Shown: positions 15,409 through 25,114, counted from the first letter of the stretch. The stretch is 64,000 nt of DNA from Baia soyae (GCF_004341445.1 NZ_SLXV01000005.1:1-64000); one strand, 5' to 3'. Program-made: numbers and translations. Notes: generated by a model from the letters alone, not told the origin.

Positions 15409-16431
15409 TCATGACCAACCTTGTACATAGTCCTGTAATTCGTGTGTTTTATCACGACTCATCAGATCAGTCAAAGCTTTTCTAGGACATTTGTCCGCAA
15501 AGAGCACTTGATACAATTGTTCGGTAATCGGCATTTCAACCTGATAATGCTTCGCCATCGTATAAGTAGCTTCTGTGGTCTTGACGCCTTCCACTACCAT
15601 ACCCATCTCCACTAACACTTGATCCAGTTTTTTCCCTTGGCTAATCATATTCCCAGCTCGCCAATTGCGACTATGCGGACTTGTGCAAGTAGCAATTAAG
15701 TCCCCTACACCCGCCAAGCCCACAAATGTATTTGGCTGTGCGCCCATCGCAAATCCAAGTCGCGCCATCTCAGCCAATCCGCGTGTGAGCAATGCAGCGA
15801 TCCCGTTATCGCCAAACTCCATCCCACTACATAGTCCTGTAGCAAGAGCAATCACATTTTTCAGTGCTCCACCCATTTCACAGCCGATCACATCTGTATT
15901 GGTGTAAACGCGAAAATAGGAATTCATAAAACAAGACTGTGCAATCTCAGCAGCATGTGAGTCTTTAGACGCGACTACAACAGCCGTAGGGAGCTTCTGA
16001 ATCACTTCTTCTGCATGGCTAGGACCTGTTAAAGCCACAATCTGATTCGCATGCTCAGGTAGCTCTTCCGCTAATACTTGAGACATACGCTTGAAGGTGC
16101 GAACTTCCAACCCTTTGGAGGCATGAACAATCACTGAATTTGGCTTTAGGTAGGGCCTAACTTGTCTGGCCGTCTCTCGCAGCGCTTGTGAGGGAACGAC
16201 AAACACTACCACATCACTCCGCCGAATCACTTCAGATAGGTTAGCAGAAGCTTGTAGAGAAGGTGCTAGGGAAGCCTTTGGTAGATAGTGTTCATTTGTA
16301 TGATAGGTATTAATCTCTTGAACAGCTGATAAACGTCTTGCATACAGTCTGGTTTCATTTCCGTTTTCAGCCAACACAGACGCAAGAGCAGTTCCCCAAC
16401 TCCCCGCGCCTAGAACCGCCACATTCTTCAT
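15409..16431 (-). CDS. gpsA: Glycerol-3-phosphate dehydrogenase [NAD(P)+]
   Basis: GpsA makes sn-glycerol 3-phosphate from dihydroxyacetone phosphate for phospholipid synthesis. The protein begins MKNVAVLGAGSWGTALASVL (Rossmann dinucleotide motif) and has the catalytic region GALKNVIALATGLCSGM and GLAGVGDLIATCTSPHSRN. I chose ATG 16431 over a GTG at 16443 because GGAGA abuts the GTG; the GTG remains possible. The length of 340 residues is normal. It is 11 to 23 bases after plsY, and the two form a glycerolipid-supply unit. Confidence 0.95.
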   Translation of the reverse strand: MKNVAVLGAGSWGTALASVLAENGNETRLYARRLSAVQEINTYHTNEHYLPKASLAPSLQASANLSEVIRRSDVVVFVVPSQALRETARQVRPYLKPNSVIVHASKGLEVRTFKRMSQVLAEELPEHANQIVALTGPSHAEEVIQKLPTAVVVASKDSHAAEIAQSCFMNSYFRVYTNTDVIGCEMGGALKNVIALATGLCSGMEFGDNGIAALLTRGLAEMARLGFAMGAQPNTFVGLAGVGDLIATCTSPHSRNWRAGNMISQGKKLDQVLVEMGMVVEGVKTTEATYTMAKHYQVEMPITEQLYQVLFADKCPRKALTDLMSRDKTHELQDYVQGWS

Positions 16432-16454
16432 GTTGGTGTTCACTCTCCTACATA

Positions 16455-17042
16455 CTAAATTTTTCTCTCGACACCTTTAAAGAGGTTGCTCAAATTCGAA
16501 CGATGACGCCAAAATGCAAACACGGTAAACAACAAGCTTGTCCAAAGATACACGGTGGGATATGTACCGACAAAATAAATAGCAATCGGTAGTGTCGCAG
16601 TGAAGATGAGTGACCCCAAAGAGACATAACGGGTAATCACAATGACGATAATCGCAATCACACCCGCTATGAGGGTAGCCTGAAACATGAGGGCTAAAAA
16701 GACACCCACCGTAGTGGCGATCCCCTTCCCACCACGGAAACCTAGATAGACCGGCCAGTTATGTCCAGCTACTGCCGCAAGCCCCGAAACCATTAAAACA
16801 ATGGGGTCATTTGCACTTAACCATCCTGCAAGTAGCACAGAGGCAATCCCCTTAGACAAATCAAGAGCAGCCACCACAATCGCTGCCGTTTTCCCCAAGG
16901 TTCGAAGCGTATTCGTCGCCCCCGCGTTTCCACTACCGTGTTCACGAATATCGATTCCACGGGTTATCTTTCCTACTACATAACTAAAACTGATAGATCC
17001 TAGCAGATACGCAAGTACAATGGGCACTACCCAATGAATCAT
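16455..17042 (-). CDS. plsY: Acyl-phosphate:glycerol-3-phosphate acyltransferase
   Basis: PlsY acylates glycerol 3-phosphate at position 1 using acyl phosphate, at the cytoplasmic membrane. The 195 residues show the three family motifs: AYLLGSISFSYVVGK at the start, GSGNAGATNTLRTLGK in the middle, and GHNWPVYLGFRGGKGIATT. Five hydrophobic segments are visible. It lies between der and gpsA as in B. subtilis relatives, so its substrate supply is encoded next door. Confidence 0.96.
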   Translation of the reverse strand: MIHWVVPIVLAYLLGSISFSYVVGKITRGIDIREHGSGNAGATNTLRTLGKTAAIVVAALDLSKGIASVLLAGWLSANDPIVLMVSGLAAVAGHNWPVYLGFRGGKGIATTVGVFLALMFQATLIAGVIAIIVIVITRYVSLGSLIFTATLPIAIYFVGTYPTVYLWTSLLFTVFAFWRHRSNLSNLFKGVERKI

Positions 17043-17069
17043 ATCTATTCCTCTCCCTGTCTCGATCGA

Positions 17070-18383
17070 TCAATTTTTCTTTCGTAGATAGATATTGACT
17101 GGAGTACCTTTAAATTCAAACGCTTGACGAATTTGATTGTCTAGATAACGTATATAGCTAAAATGAGATAACTCTGGATCATTTACAAACAATACAATGG
17201 TAGGTGGCTTGACTGAAACTTGTGTTGCATAGTGGATACGTAAACGCTTTCCTTTATCCGAAGGAGGCGGTACAGCCATGATCGCATCGTGGATAACTTG
17301 ATTAATCACAGAGGTGGAGATACGAAGAGCATGTTGCTCTGCAACCTCTTGAGCCGCTGGAAGAATCTGATGAACACGTTGCTTTGACTTCGCTGAGACA
17401 AACAAAATCGGTGCATAAGACATAAATTGAAACTCTTCACGGATCAATTTCCGGAAATAGTTCATCGTCTTATCATCTTTCTCTACCGCATCCCATTTAT
17501 TTACCACGAAAATGGAAGCACGACCTGCTTCATGCGCATAACCTGCAATCTTTTTATCTTGCTCCGCGATTCCCCGTTCGCCATCTAATACGATCAAGCA
17601 GACATCCGATCGCTCAATCGCACGCATCGCACGGATCACACTAAACTTCTCAATCGATTCATATACTTTGCCACGTTTACGTAGTCCAGCTGTATCGATC
17701 AATACATACTCTTGGCCATCACTTTCAAACGGAGTGTCAATCGCATCACGAGTCGTGCCGGCAACCGGGCTCACAATCACTCGTGTTTCTCCTAAGATCG
17801 CGTTAACAAGTGAAGACTTTCCTACGTTTGGACGGCCGATTAAGGAGATACGAATCGTCTCTTCATCGTACTCTTCATCTGTACCCTCTTGGAAATGACT
17901 TACCACAGCATCAAGCATGTCCCCTGTACCTGAACCATGCAGGGATGAGATTCCAATTACTTCGCCAAAACCAAGCGAGTAAAACTCGTACATTAAATCC
18001 TCATGCTTAATATCATCCAGCTTGTTTACAGCTATGACCACCGGCTTCTTCGAACGATGCAAGAGGCGTGCTACCTCTTCGTCGTTGCCCGTTACTCCAT
18101 CACGTCCATCGGTCACGAGCAAAATGACATCTGCTTCTTCGATGGCGAGTTCAGCTTGGTTTTTAATATGATCTAAAATTTCATCTTGTTCTCCAAACTC
18201 TAGACCACCTGTATCAATCAGATGGAATTCGCGTCCGTTCCATTCACTTTTACAGTAAATTCGGTCACGTGTAATCCCCGGCCGATCTTCAACAATCGCG
18301 ATTCGTTCGCCAGCCAGACGATTAAAAATAGTGGATTTGCCCACGTTTGGTCGGCCAACAATCGCTACTACGGGTAAACTCAT
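17070..18383 (-). CDS. der: Ribosome-associated GTPase Der (EngA)
   Basis: Der is the double-GTPase factor needed for 50S subunit assembly. The 437-residue protein has two complete G domains: [14 protein letters not shown] with DTGGLE and NKLD, then [14 protein letters not shown] with DTAGLRKRG and NKWD. A KH-like domain closes the protein and ends in IYLRKKN. Length and domain order are standard. Confidence 0.97.
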   Translation of the reverse strand: MSLPVVAIVGRPNVGKSTIFNRLAGERIAIVEDRPGITRDRIYCKSEWNGREFHLIDTGGLEFGEQDEILDHIKNQAELAIEEADVILLVTDGRDGVTGNDEEVARLLHRSKKPVVIAVNKLDDIKHEDLMYEFYSLGFGEVIGISSLHGSGTGDMLDAVVSHFQEGTDEEYDEETIRISLIGRPNVGKSSLVNAILGETRVIVSPVAGTTRDAIDTPFESDGQEYVLIDTAGLRKRGKVYESIEKFSVIRAMRAIERSDVCLIVLDGERGIAEQDKKIAGYAHEAGRASIFVVNKWDAVEKDDKTMNYFRKLIREEFQFMSYAPILFVSAKSKQRVHQILPAAQEVAEQHALRISTSVINQVIHDAIMAVPPPSDKGKRLRIHYATQVSVKPPTIVLFVNDPELSHFSYIRYLDNQIRQAFEFKGTPVNIYLRKKN

Positions 18384-18476
18384 GACTTATATCCTCATTT
18401 CTTACTATGTATTCATTTCGTTATCTCTTACTTGCAACATACCTAATCTTAACGAGAAACTAGTGTTTTATCAACC

Positions 18477-18665
18477 TTAATCAGAATGACGAACCAGTAT
18501 AAAGGTCGTCGGAGCCACTTCATGCACCATTGCATCAAGAATTTTCTCTAGAGTAAAAGATTGTCTTTCCAACTCTTCTCTACTATCTACGACGAAAATG
18601 GGAGACCCACCCGCTACTGTCTCTTTTTGTAGGGTAACAATGGCTAAAATTTTTTGGTCACTCAT
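18477..18665 (-). CDS. Capping complex subunit for YIEGIA
   Basis: This 62-residue protein matches the small family named as the capping complex subunit for YIEGIA, by its size and by its overlap with the YIEGIA gene. It begins MSDQKILAIVTLQKETVAGG and ends in a hydrophobic APTTFILVRHSD strand. It overlaps the YIEGIA gene by 4 bases (ATGA), indicating coupled translation and probably a stable complex. The biological role is not established to my knowledge; conservation in spore formers suggests a sporulation link. Confidence 0.7.
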   Translation of the reverse strand: MSDQKILAIVTLQKETVAGGSPIFVVDSREELERQSFTLEKILDAMVHEVAPTTFILVRHSD

Positions 18666-19558
18666 GACGTTCCACCCCTTGATGCATTTGCTTGTAGTGG
18701 TTTTTTCATCGCACTCTCTAAAACAGGTACTTTCCCAATGATATCAATGGATGTCTGTACATTTCGATCTTGTGGTAGAAGGAGAAGTCCAAGCCGCCCA
18801 TCCTTTAAGTCGAGCTTCCCAAGCGGTGTGAGCGCTGGCTCCCCGGTATCTCGATACACACCGAGCACGGTGGATACATCATGCAAGATCGCTTGTCGTT
18901 GACCGACATTGGACAACGTAATTCGGCTACTCGCATCTTTCGGCGTTAAGATCATCCCGATTCCATTTTCCATAATCGCTTTTTTATCACTAGATAGCCC
19001 TACGTTCATCAGATAGATATCCTCTACATATAAACTAGCTCCATCCAATCGCAACTTTGCCTCGCGAATGTCAACGATGCTGTTAAGCATCTTACCAGAC
19101 ATAAAAAACCGGCTACAGATGACACACACAACTCCGACAATCACCCCGACAGTAGCATTCCACATGATTACGGTAAACGAAGTAAGGAGCGCAGAAGCGA
19201 TGGTCAGGTAATTACGTCCCTCAAATACCATGGCGATTCCCTCAATATAACTCACACCACGAGGAACTAATTCCATTTGATCAATCTTCGATAACATCGT
19301 TCGCTCCATATTTCGAACATCCCGAAACTGTTGCGCCGCTAATGCCAGAAAGGTAAATGCCGTAAAATCTTTCTTTATTAATGCTGGAATCGCCACAGAC
19401 CCCAGCCCCGCAGCGATAATCCCTAACGCCAGATGAATAATATATCCATGCGGATAAGTAGGGTATTGTCTGTAATCCGTTTGCAACAGATAAATCCGTG
19501 TACAAACCCCAGCTAACCCGCTGATAATAACCGCCACCATCAAATGATCTAGATTCAT
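18662..19558 (-). CDS. YIEGIA family membrane protein
   Basis: This 298-residue protein contains the exact family signature SYIEGIA near residue 106. The N-terminal half has about four membrane segments (starting MNLDHLMVAVIISGLAGV), a second hydrophobic hairpin follows the signature (around VIMWNATVGVIVGVVCVIC), and the C-terminal part is a soluble domain. I chose ATG 19558, preceded by AAAGGAGTTTATCGTT, over a longer frame. It is known as a conserved protein of spore-forming Firmicutes with no settled function. It is expressed with its capping subunit. Confidence 0.85.
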   Translation of the reverse strand: MNLDHLMVAVIISGLAGVCTRIYLLQTDYRQYPTYPHGYIIHLALGIIAAGLGSVAIPALIKKDFTAFTFLALAAQQFRDVRNMERTMLSKIDQMELVPRGVSYIEGIAMVFEGRNYLTIASALLTSFTVIMWNATVGVIVGVVCVICSRFFMSGKMLNSIVDIREAKLRLDGASLYVEDIYLMNVGLSSDKKAIMENGIGMILTPKDASSRITLSNVGQRQAILHDVSTVLGVYRDTGEPALTPLGKLDLKDGRLGLLLLPQDRNVQTSIDIIGKVPVLESAMKKPLQANASRGGTS

Positions 19559-19601
19559 AACGATAAACTCCTTTGCTAGTACGCTTATCGTTAGTCTAAA
19601 C

Positions 19602-19637
19602 AAAAATAACCAGCCCATTCTTCCGAAGGGCTGGTTT
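19602..19637 (-). terminator. Terminator after the S1-domain gene
   Basis: AACCAGCCC / GGGCTGGTT hairpin followed on the minus strand by TATTTTTG, 9 bases after the stop of the S1 gene. Confidence 0.8.
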
Positions 19638-19645
19638 ACGGTATC

Positions 19646-20767
19646 TTATTTAAAATTTTTTAGATCTGGGAATACATCTCCCAATGTTACATTCATAGGT
19701 TCTTCTTCTACTTGATTTTCCATTCTTACTGGTTCTTGCTTTGGTTCGACTTCCTTGATGCTCAAGCTAATCCGCTTCTGCTCTGGAAGGATATCAAGCA
19801 CTTTCGCTTGCACTTCTTGCCCTTCTTGAAGAGCTTCACCCGGAGTGCCAATATGATCATGTGAGATTTGAGAAATGTGTACTAAGCCTTCCACGCCTGG
19901 TGCCACTTCTACAAATGCACCAAATGTTACCAAACGTTTCACCGTTCCTGTAATGATATCTCCAGCACTCACTTGGTCAGCTACTTTCTCCCAAGGACCT
20001 TGAAGTGTTTCTTTGATGCTTAAGCTAATCCGCTCTTGCTCACGATCAATTTTAAGAACTTTTACTTTTACCTGATCGCCTTCTTTTAAAGCATCAGCTG
20101 GATGCTCTACACGATGCCATGCAATCTCCGATACGTGAACCAAACCATCCACGCCGCCCAGATCCACAAACGCACCGAAGTCTGTCAGACGTTGTACCGT
20201 ACCCTCTAATACATCGCCAGCTTCAATTTTCTCCAAAGCCGATTTTTTAGTCTGTTCCAATGCCTCTGCCAAAACTGCTTTGCGAGAAAGAATACATTTG
20301 TTTTTCTCACGGTCCAGCTCGACAACCTTTAAGGTCACTTCTTCCCCAACAAAGCCACTAAAGTCCTCGATAAACTTTGTATCTACTAAGGATGCCGGGA
20401 TAAAACCACGAACACCTACGTTTACGACTAAACCACCGTTTACTACCTCATGTACAGTAGCTTGTAAAGTTGCGCCAGATGCTAATTTTTCTTCCAACAG
20501 AGTCCACGCTTTCTCTGCTTCAACGGCTTTTTTCGAAACAATAAATTGATCCTCTTCTTCATTGTGGCGAATAATCTTTACCTCTACTTCTTGACCGTCC
20601 GCTAGTACATTGGAAACTTGACTTACGTGTACGCCAGCCAACTCAGAGATAGGAAGAATGGCTTCACTTTTCCAACCAATATCAACAAGAGCTTGACTAT
20701 TTTCTACCTTTACCACTTTCCCTTGCATAACATCTCCAACCTGTAAGCTTTTCATTTCTTCCGTCAT
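19646..20767 (-). CDS. 30S ribosomal protein S1 homologue (four S1 domains)
   Basis: This 373-residue protein consists of four S1 RNA-binding repeats, the last two being the clearest ([27 protein letters not shown] and [28 protein letters not shown] are recognisable as near copies). It ends with an acidic tail containing [12 protein letters not shown]. Length and domain number match the short Firmicute form (YpfD in B. subtilis) rather than the six-domain enterobacterial S1. Whether it acts as a true ribosomal S1 in low-GC Firmicutes is doubtful. Confidence 0.92.
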   Translation of the reverse strand: MTEEMKSLQVGDVMQGKVVKVENSQALVDIGWKSEAILPISELAGVHVSQVSNVLADGQEVEVKIIRHNEEEDQFIVSKKAVEAEKAWTLLEEKLASGATLQATVHEVVNGGLVVNVGVRGFIPASLVDTKFIEDFSGFVGEEVTLKVVELDREKNKCILSRKAVLAEALEQTKKSALEKIEAGDVLEGTVQRLTDFGAFVDLGGVDGLVHVSEIAWHRVEHPADALKEGDQVKVKVLKIDREQERISLSIKETLQGPWEKVADQVSAGDIITGTVKRLVTFGAFVEVAPGVEGLVHISQISHDHIGTPGEALQEGQEVQAKVLDILPEQKRISLSIKEVEPKQEPVRMENQVEEEPMNVTLGDVFPDLKNFK

Positions 20768-20856
20768 GACTACTCCTCCTCAAATCGAATGACAATTCAT
20801 CTTTTTATATAGAGAAAGATCAAGAGATAAGGCATAAGCCTTTGCATTTGATCCCA

Positions 20857-21450
20857 TTACCGATATTGATGAAGTAATGATTCTACTTCTTTCTTCCAAC
20901 GAGCACTCAAACGGTCCACACCATCTGATGTCGACTTACCGTCCACAAGATACTCCGCAGGTAGAATAGGCTCCCCATAAACGATCCGAACCTTCCGAAA
21001 CAGACGATAGGGTCCAATAATCGCTACTGGAACAATTGGCGAATTCGTACGAAGGGCAAACATAGCTGCTCCGACATGCACTTTACGAATTTCACCTGAC
21101 TTATCACGAGTTCCTTGCGGAAAAATCCCGAGCACTTTCCCTTCTCGTAGGATTCGGATGGATGCCTTTAATGCTTGTGAGTCTCCACCACCCCGTTTGA
21201 CAGGAAACGTACCGACTATGTAGAGCGCTTTTTTGATGATCGGAACCCGAAACATTTCTTCTTTCGCCATAAAATGTACTTGCCTAGGTAAACTAATTCC
21301 GAGTAGAGGTGGATCTAAGTTGCTAATATGAATGGGTGATACAACCACACCACCTGATTTAGGAAACTTTTCTACTCCAATTACTTCATATGGAAAGAAA
21401 ATCCGATAAATCAAGGTGATGAGGAATCGAAGGAGTTTATACAACCACAT
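20857..21450 (-). CDS. plsC: 1-acyl-sn-glycerol-3-phosphate acyltransferase
   Basis: PlsC adds the second acyl chain to make phosphatidic acid. The catalytic HxxxxD motif is HISNLD near residue 46, and the later glycerol-3-phosphate binding region is FPQGTRDKSG, where most relatives have FPEGTR; the Glu to Gln change is unusual. A hydrophobic N-terminal helix is followed by the soluble domain, 197 residues in all. I start at ATG 21450, which overlaps the TAA of cmk region by context and has CGGAG just upstream. It directly follows cmk, as in B. subtilis ypfD neighbourhood. Confidence 0.9.
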   Translation of the reverse strand: MWLYKLLRFLITLIYRIFFPYEVIGVEKFPKSGGVVVSPIHISNLDPPLLGISLPRQVHFMAKEEMFRVPIIKKALYIVGTFPVKRGGGDSQALKASIRILREGKVLGIFPQGTRDKSGEIRKVHVGAAMFALRTNSPIVPVAIIGPYRLFRKVRIVYGEPILPAEYLVDGKSTSDGVDRLSARWKKEVESLLHQYR

Positions 21451-21451
21451 A

Positions 21452-22123
21452 TTACTCCGCACCGCCCATTTTGGTGCAACATAGTTCTAAGATCATCTCC
21501 ACCATTTCTTCGATCGTTTGATCTGTGGAATCGATTAGGATTGCATCTTTTGCTTGTCTAAGTGGTGAGAATGTGCGATTTCGATCATTTTCATCTCGTT
21601 GCTTAATCTCCTGTAATAACTTTTTATAATTAGGAGATTGATTCTTTCCTTGCAACTCCTCAAACCGACGACGCGCCCGCTCCTCAATCGATGCGGTAAG
21701 GAAAACCTTCACATGTGCTTGTGGTAAGACATGTGTGCCAATATCGCGACCATCCATCACCACACTTTGTACTTGAGCAATCTCTTGTTGCTTTCGAACC
21801 AAAGCTTCTCTAACTCTAGGCATCGCTGCAATCGTAGAAGCGAAGTTTGATATTTCCGAAGTTCGGAGTTCATCTTTTAACACTACATCACGAACCTTCA
21901 CTCCACCCTCGACCAATGTCATAGGGGTAGAAAGAGCTAACTCCGAAATTTCCTCTTCCTGATCAGCAGTTAAGCTCTCCTGAAGAGCCAACCAAGCTAT
22001 CGTTCGGTACATCGAACCTGTATCTACATATGGAATCTCCAAACGCCTAGCTACCCGTTTGGCTACCGTACTTTTTCCAGCTCCTGCCGGACCATCAATA
22101 GCTATTAATAAATGACTGTTCAT
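21452..22123 (-). CDS. cmk: Cytidylate kinase
   Basis: Cmk phosphorylates CMP and dCMP. The 223-residue protein has the P-loop AIDGPAGAGKSTVAKRVA, the DTGSMYRTIAW nucleotide-binding motif, VMDGRDIGTHVLP and the lid region RARRRFEEL. These are standard for the family. It heads a cmk-plsC-S1 series in the usual Bacillales order. Confidence 0.96.
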   Translation of the reverse strand: MNSHLLIAIDGPAGAGKSTVAKRVARRLEIPYVDTGSMYRTIAWLALQESLTADQEEEISELALSTPMTLVEGGVKVRDVVLKDELRTSEISNFASTIAAMPRVREALVRKQQEIAQVQSVVMDGRDIGTHVLPQAHVKVFLTASIEERARRRFEELQGKNQSPNYKKLLQEIKQRDENDRNRTFSPLRQAKDAILIDSTDQTIEEMVEMILELCCTKMGGAE

Positions 22124-22437
22124 TAAGACAACGAATCCTCCCTAACTTGCAGAGCGGACTACATGAAAAAGAGCAGGTCTCCCTGCCCGTCAATGGCAAT
22201 CCAGATCGACAATTGACCTAGTTCCATGAGTCGACATCCACTCATGATCAAGCAGTATGTACTTCTTTCTTTTTTAAATGATTCAGAAACTAGACAAAAA
22301 GTTCTGACCACAATTTCCAAAAATGATACTTTTACTTTATTTTAGAATAGCACAGAGTATCATGCTTTGCAATGAAAACAACCAGAAGCCAGGTAAAAAT
22401 CACTGGCTTTCTAGTTGGTTTTTTGATTAAAAGATCG
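22124..22437. other. Intergenic region between ypeB and cmk
   Basis: About 310 bases with no convincing gene. A 28-codon minus-strand frame (22159-22245) lacks a ribosome binding site. In B. subtilis this position holds ypfA and ypfB, which are absent here. The right part carries the ypeB terminator. Confidence 0.5.
22374..22409 (-). terminator. Terminator after ypeB
   Basis: AAGCCAG / CTGGCTT stem, continued on the minus strand by CTGGTTGTTTTC, 29 bases after the ypeB stop. Confidence 0.6.
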
Positions 22438-23784
22438 TTATATCTTCTCTGGCTCTTCTTTTTCTATTTTCTCTACAAACTCTTCTTCGCCTGTATCACC
22501 ATTAATGAAGATTCGATACTGATTATCCTTTAAAGTGCCTAGGAATTCGTAGCAGAGTGCTTCTTTTCCATCTTCACCGTAGATATAAGCTTGGTTGGTT
22601 CCTGTTACTTTCAAGTGAGGATTTACCTGTTTACGAGCTTGTTCATGAGTCAAAGTCGGCTTTTCGAATACGCGCTCTTTGCGATTAAATACGTACTCGT
22701 CTGCCTGAATTCCAATAATTTCACCGTTATCTAGAGCAATTTTAAGCGCTAGAGCCTCAGGGTAGATGAGAATGTTGCCTTCCTTATGTACCATGCTAAG
22801 TGTAAGGATGTGATCTTCGTCAATATGCGAAATCGGTACCATTCCCTCATATCCCATCTTCTTCAAGAAGGATTGTGCCTTTTCTAACGCCTGCTCACGG
22901 CTTAACTTAGACTCTTTGACTGGACGATTGTACAGCATCCAAGTCACATGCCCCTCTGTACGGGTTAAGTCCAAATTACAAGGTCCATTTTTCCCTTCAA
23001 AGCTAATACTGTAAACCGGGAAATCGCCCTTCTCTGCAAATGTCACTTTCATGCCTTCTGTCGTACGGTCAAGAAGTTTGGCTGCTTTCTCTTTCGCTTC
23101 TTCTTCCGAGATATTACGCCCTTTTAAGGTAGTAAATTTCTCTTTCTTACGCACTTCCAAGTTATTAACCGTCGGACCCCAATCTACTTCTGGGAATTGC
23201 ACGACCATATTGTTCACTGCTTGAAACCCATCAATAATCGTATGATCCAGTTTCTTATCCTCTGTCGCTATGGCCAGTTCTACATCCATCCAACGTAAAT
23301 TTTTAGAGATAACCTGTGATTGCACTTCATTTAGCTTTCCTTTAATATCCGTTGCATTTTGATAAAGCGTATTTAGGGTTTGATACTCCTTTTCCGAAAG
23401 GGGCTCTTTATTGAAATCTCTAACCCCAGCATGATAGGAGAAGGTCCCCATTCGTCCTAAGAACTTTTGTGTATCGTGAAACGGCATCAAACTAAGAGGT
23501 AGCTGGGCCACATCACTTTGAGCAGCATACGTAAGCCTCCATACATTGGTGAGAGAATCAGAGAGATGTTTTTGCGAATTAACCGCTAGCACTTTTCCAA
23601 TCTCACCCTGCAAGGCATCCATATGGTTGTTTAATTCATGAAAAGCTCTTTGATACTGGTTCTCTGCTTTGATTAAAACCGAACTTTTCTCTTGATATTC
23701 TTTATATGCCCAAGCTCCCATACCAAGGAGTACTACAAGTGTGATAGGAAGGAAAACACGAGCTATTTTTCCATACGTAGACAT
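22438..23784 (-). CDS. ypeB: Germination protein YpeB
   Basis: YpeB is required for the correct assembly and stability of the cortex-lytic enzyme SleB in the spore. The 448-residue protein has an N-terminal signal/membrane helix (about residues 9 to 27), a long helical region, and three C-terminal PepSY-like repeats recognisable by NISEEEAKEKA, LSREQALEKAQSFL and LTHEQARKQV. The YpeB family length is about 450, so it is complete. It is 15 bases after sleB, forming the classic sleB-ypeB operon. Confidence 0.95.
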   Translation of the reverse strand: MSTYGKIARVFLPITLVVLLGMGAWAYKEYQEKSSVLIKAENQYQRAFHELNNHMDALQGEIGKVLAVNSQKHLSDSLTNVWRLTYAAQSDVAQLPLSLMPFHDTQKFLGRMGTFSYHAGVRDFNKEPLSEKEYQTLNTLYQNATDIKGKLNEVQSQVISKNLRWMDVELAIATEDKKLDHTIIDGFQAVNNMVVQFPEVDWGPTVNNLEVRKKEKFTTLKGRNISEEEAKEKAAKLLDRTTEGMKVTFAEKGDFPVYSISFEGKNGPCNLDLTRTEGHVTWMLYNRPVKESKLSREQALEKAQSFLKKMGYEGMVPISHIDEDHILTLSMVHKEGNILIYPEALALKIALDNGEIIGIQADEYVFNRKERVFEKPTLTHEQARKQVNPHLKVTGTNQAYIYGEDGKEALCYEFLGTLKDNQYRIFINGDTGEEEFVEKIEKEEPEKI

Positions 23785-23799
23785 AACCTTTCTTCCTCC

Positions 23800-24282
23800 T
23801 TAGCGACAAAATATATGTTTGCCGATCTTTTTCACTTGTGGGCGAGACCAAATCCATTTGGATGTAGCGGTGGCAGGATTAAAATAATAATTACATCCTA
23901 CTGCTGGGTCCCAACCACCAATCGCATCCCTAGCTGCTTTATAGGCTGACTCGTTTGGCTCCATCCAAATTTGTCCATCTGCCACACAAGTAAACGCTTG
24001 TGGCTGGAAGATCACTCCGGAGATCGTATTAGGAAACTGCGTGCTATCCAAGCGGTTTAATACGACTGCCGCTACTGCTACTTGCCCCTCATATGGCTCC
24101 CCTCGTGCTTCACCATGAACTGTTCGTGCTAACAGTGTAACGTCATTGCTGGAAAATCCTTTATAACTTTTACCTGCATTAGCTGCCTGAGCAGGAGCTG
24201 TTTCGGAGCTACCAACAAGCGACATCAGTAGAAAAGCCGCCACACCACCGATAATCCACTTTCGAACTCTACTATTCATCAT
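23800..24282 (-). CDS. sleB: Spore cortex-lytic enzyme SleB, short form
   Basis: SleB is a lytic transglycosylase that degrades the cortex during germination. This 160-residue version has a signal peptide (residues 1 to about 33, ending in PAQAA) followed directly by the catalytic domain: VHGEARGEPYEGQVAVAAVVLNR with the catalytic Glu, then GVIFQPQAFT and GWDPAVGCNYYFNP. B. subtilis SleB is about 305 residues and carries an N-terminal peptidoglycan-binding domain that is missing here. AGGAGCGTC precedes the ATG, and a good sigma-G promoter lies upstream, matching forespore expression. Confidence 0.92.
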   Translation of the reverse strand: MMNSRVRKWIIGGVAAFLLMSLVGSSETAPAQAANAGKSYKGFSSNDVTLLARTVHGEARGEPYEGQVAVAAVVLNRLDSTQFPNTISGVIFQPQAFTCVADGQIWMEPNESAYKAARDAIGGWDPAVGCNYYFNPATATSKWIWSRPQVKKIGKHIFCR

Positions 24283-24318
24283 GACGCTCCTATCTTTGAA
24301 GCTTGAAATATTTGTCTC

Positions 24319-24349
24319 TAGTTTGAGCGCACGAATTTTCCTTTATGCA
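24319..24349 (-). promoter_or_regulatory. Sigma-G promoter for sleB-ypeB
   Basis: On the minus strand TGCATA and CAAACTA are separated by 18 bases, close to the sigma-G consensus (TGmATA, CATACTA). It lies about 40 bases before the sleB start. sleB is known to be sigma-G dependent in B. subtilis. Confidence 0.6.
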
Positions 24350-24460
24350 TGTCTACAAATTTTTTATATAAAATCGACTTCATCTTTATCTAATCTTTAA
24401 CTCGCTGTTTTATAGTCCTACTGTACACGAAAGAAAAAATTGTAGGAGGACAGTTACAAG

Positions 24461-25096
24461 ATGAAAAAACTATTTACGTATATATTCGTTGGTATCTTAT
24501 CTATATCGGTTGTAGCTTGTGGAGGAAAAGCAAACCAGCAGGCAACTACCGGAACAGAAAGTAAGACAGGGGAAAATAAAACAACACAGCAAGAAAAAGG
24601 GACCGATTTATTTGTTGGAGATTCTCTATTTAAAGGACTACCTGAATTTGCAGGTAAAGAAAATGTAATCTCAGTAGATGGAACCACAGTTCAATTTGTT
24701 ATCGAACAAAATATAAAAGAAATCCTTGATAAAAAGCCTGAGAATCTTTATTTATTACTAGGTTTAAATGATTTATCTTTTCCCGTAAAAGATCCAGTAA
24801 AAAAAGAACTGGATGACTATGAAAAATTAATCAAACAACTAAAAGAAAAAGCACCTCAGATGAAGATTCATATGCTATCCCTTCCATCCGGGACAGCCGC
24901 GGCATTGAAACAGAATCCACAATATAAAAATATCCCTTCTGTTAATAAAGGGATCGAAGAACTTGCTAAAAAAGAAGAAGTTCACTATGTTGATTTATCC
25001 TCTTTGTTGAAGGAAAAACCAGAACTATATGGTGAGGACGGCATTCATTTCAAAAAAGAATTTTATCCACTTTTACTCGAACAAATCAAAAAATAG
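24461..25096 (+). CDS. SGNH/GDSL-fold lipoprotein
   Basis: This 211-residue protein has a lipoprotein signal (lipobox SVVACG, Cys-20) and a flexible Thr/Gly-rich linker. The SGNH hydrolase-like domain follows: block I FVGDSLFKGL near residue 51, block III-like LLLGLNDL with the conserved Asn, and block V DGIHF with the Asp-His pair. The catalytic Ser, Asn, Asp and His are thus all visible. AGGAGGACAGTTACAAG precedes the ATG. It lies 18 bases before a membrane acyltransferase-3 gene; together the pair looks like OatA divided between two genes. The likely substrate is a cell-wall polymer, but this is inference. Confidence 0.82.
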   Translation: MKKLFTYIFVGILSISVVACGGKANQQATTGTESKTGENKTTQQEKGTDLFVGDSLFKGLPEFAGKENVISVDGTTVQFVIEQNIKEILDKKPENLYLLLGLNDLSFPVKDPVKKELDDYEKLIKQLKEKAPQMKIHMLSLPSGTAAALKQNPQYKNIPSVNKGIEELAKKEEVHYVDLSSLLKEKPELYGEDGIHFKKEFYPLLLEQIKK

Positions 25097-25114
25097 AGAG
25101 GAGACAGATTAACC

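Noticed and set aside
22159-22245. 28-codon minus-strand frame between ypeB and cmk
   Set aside because: No binding site and no family; treated as intergenic.
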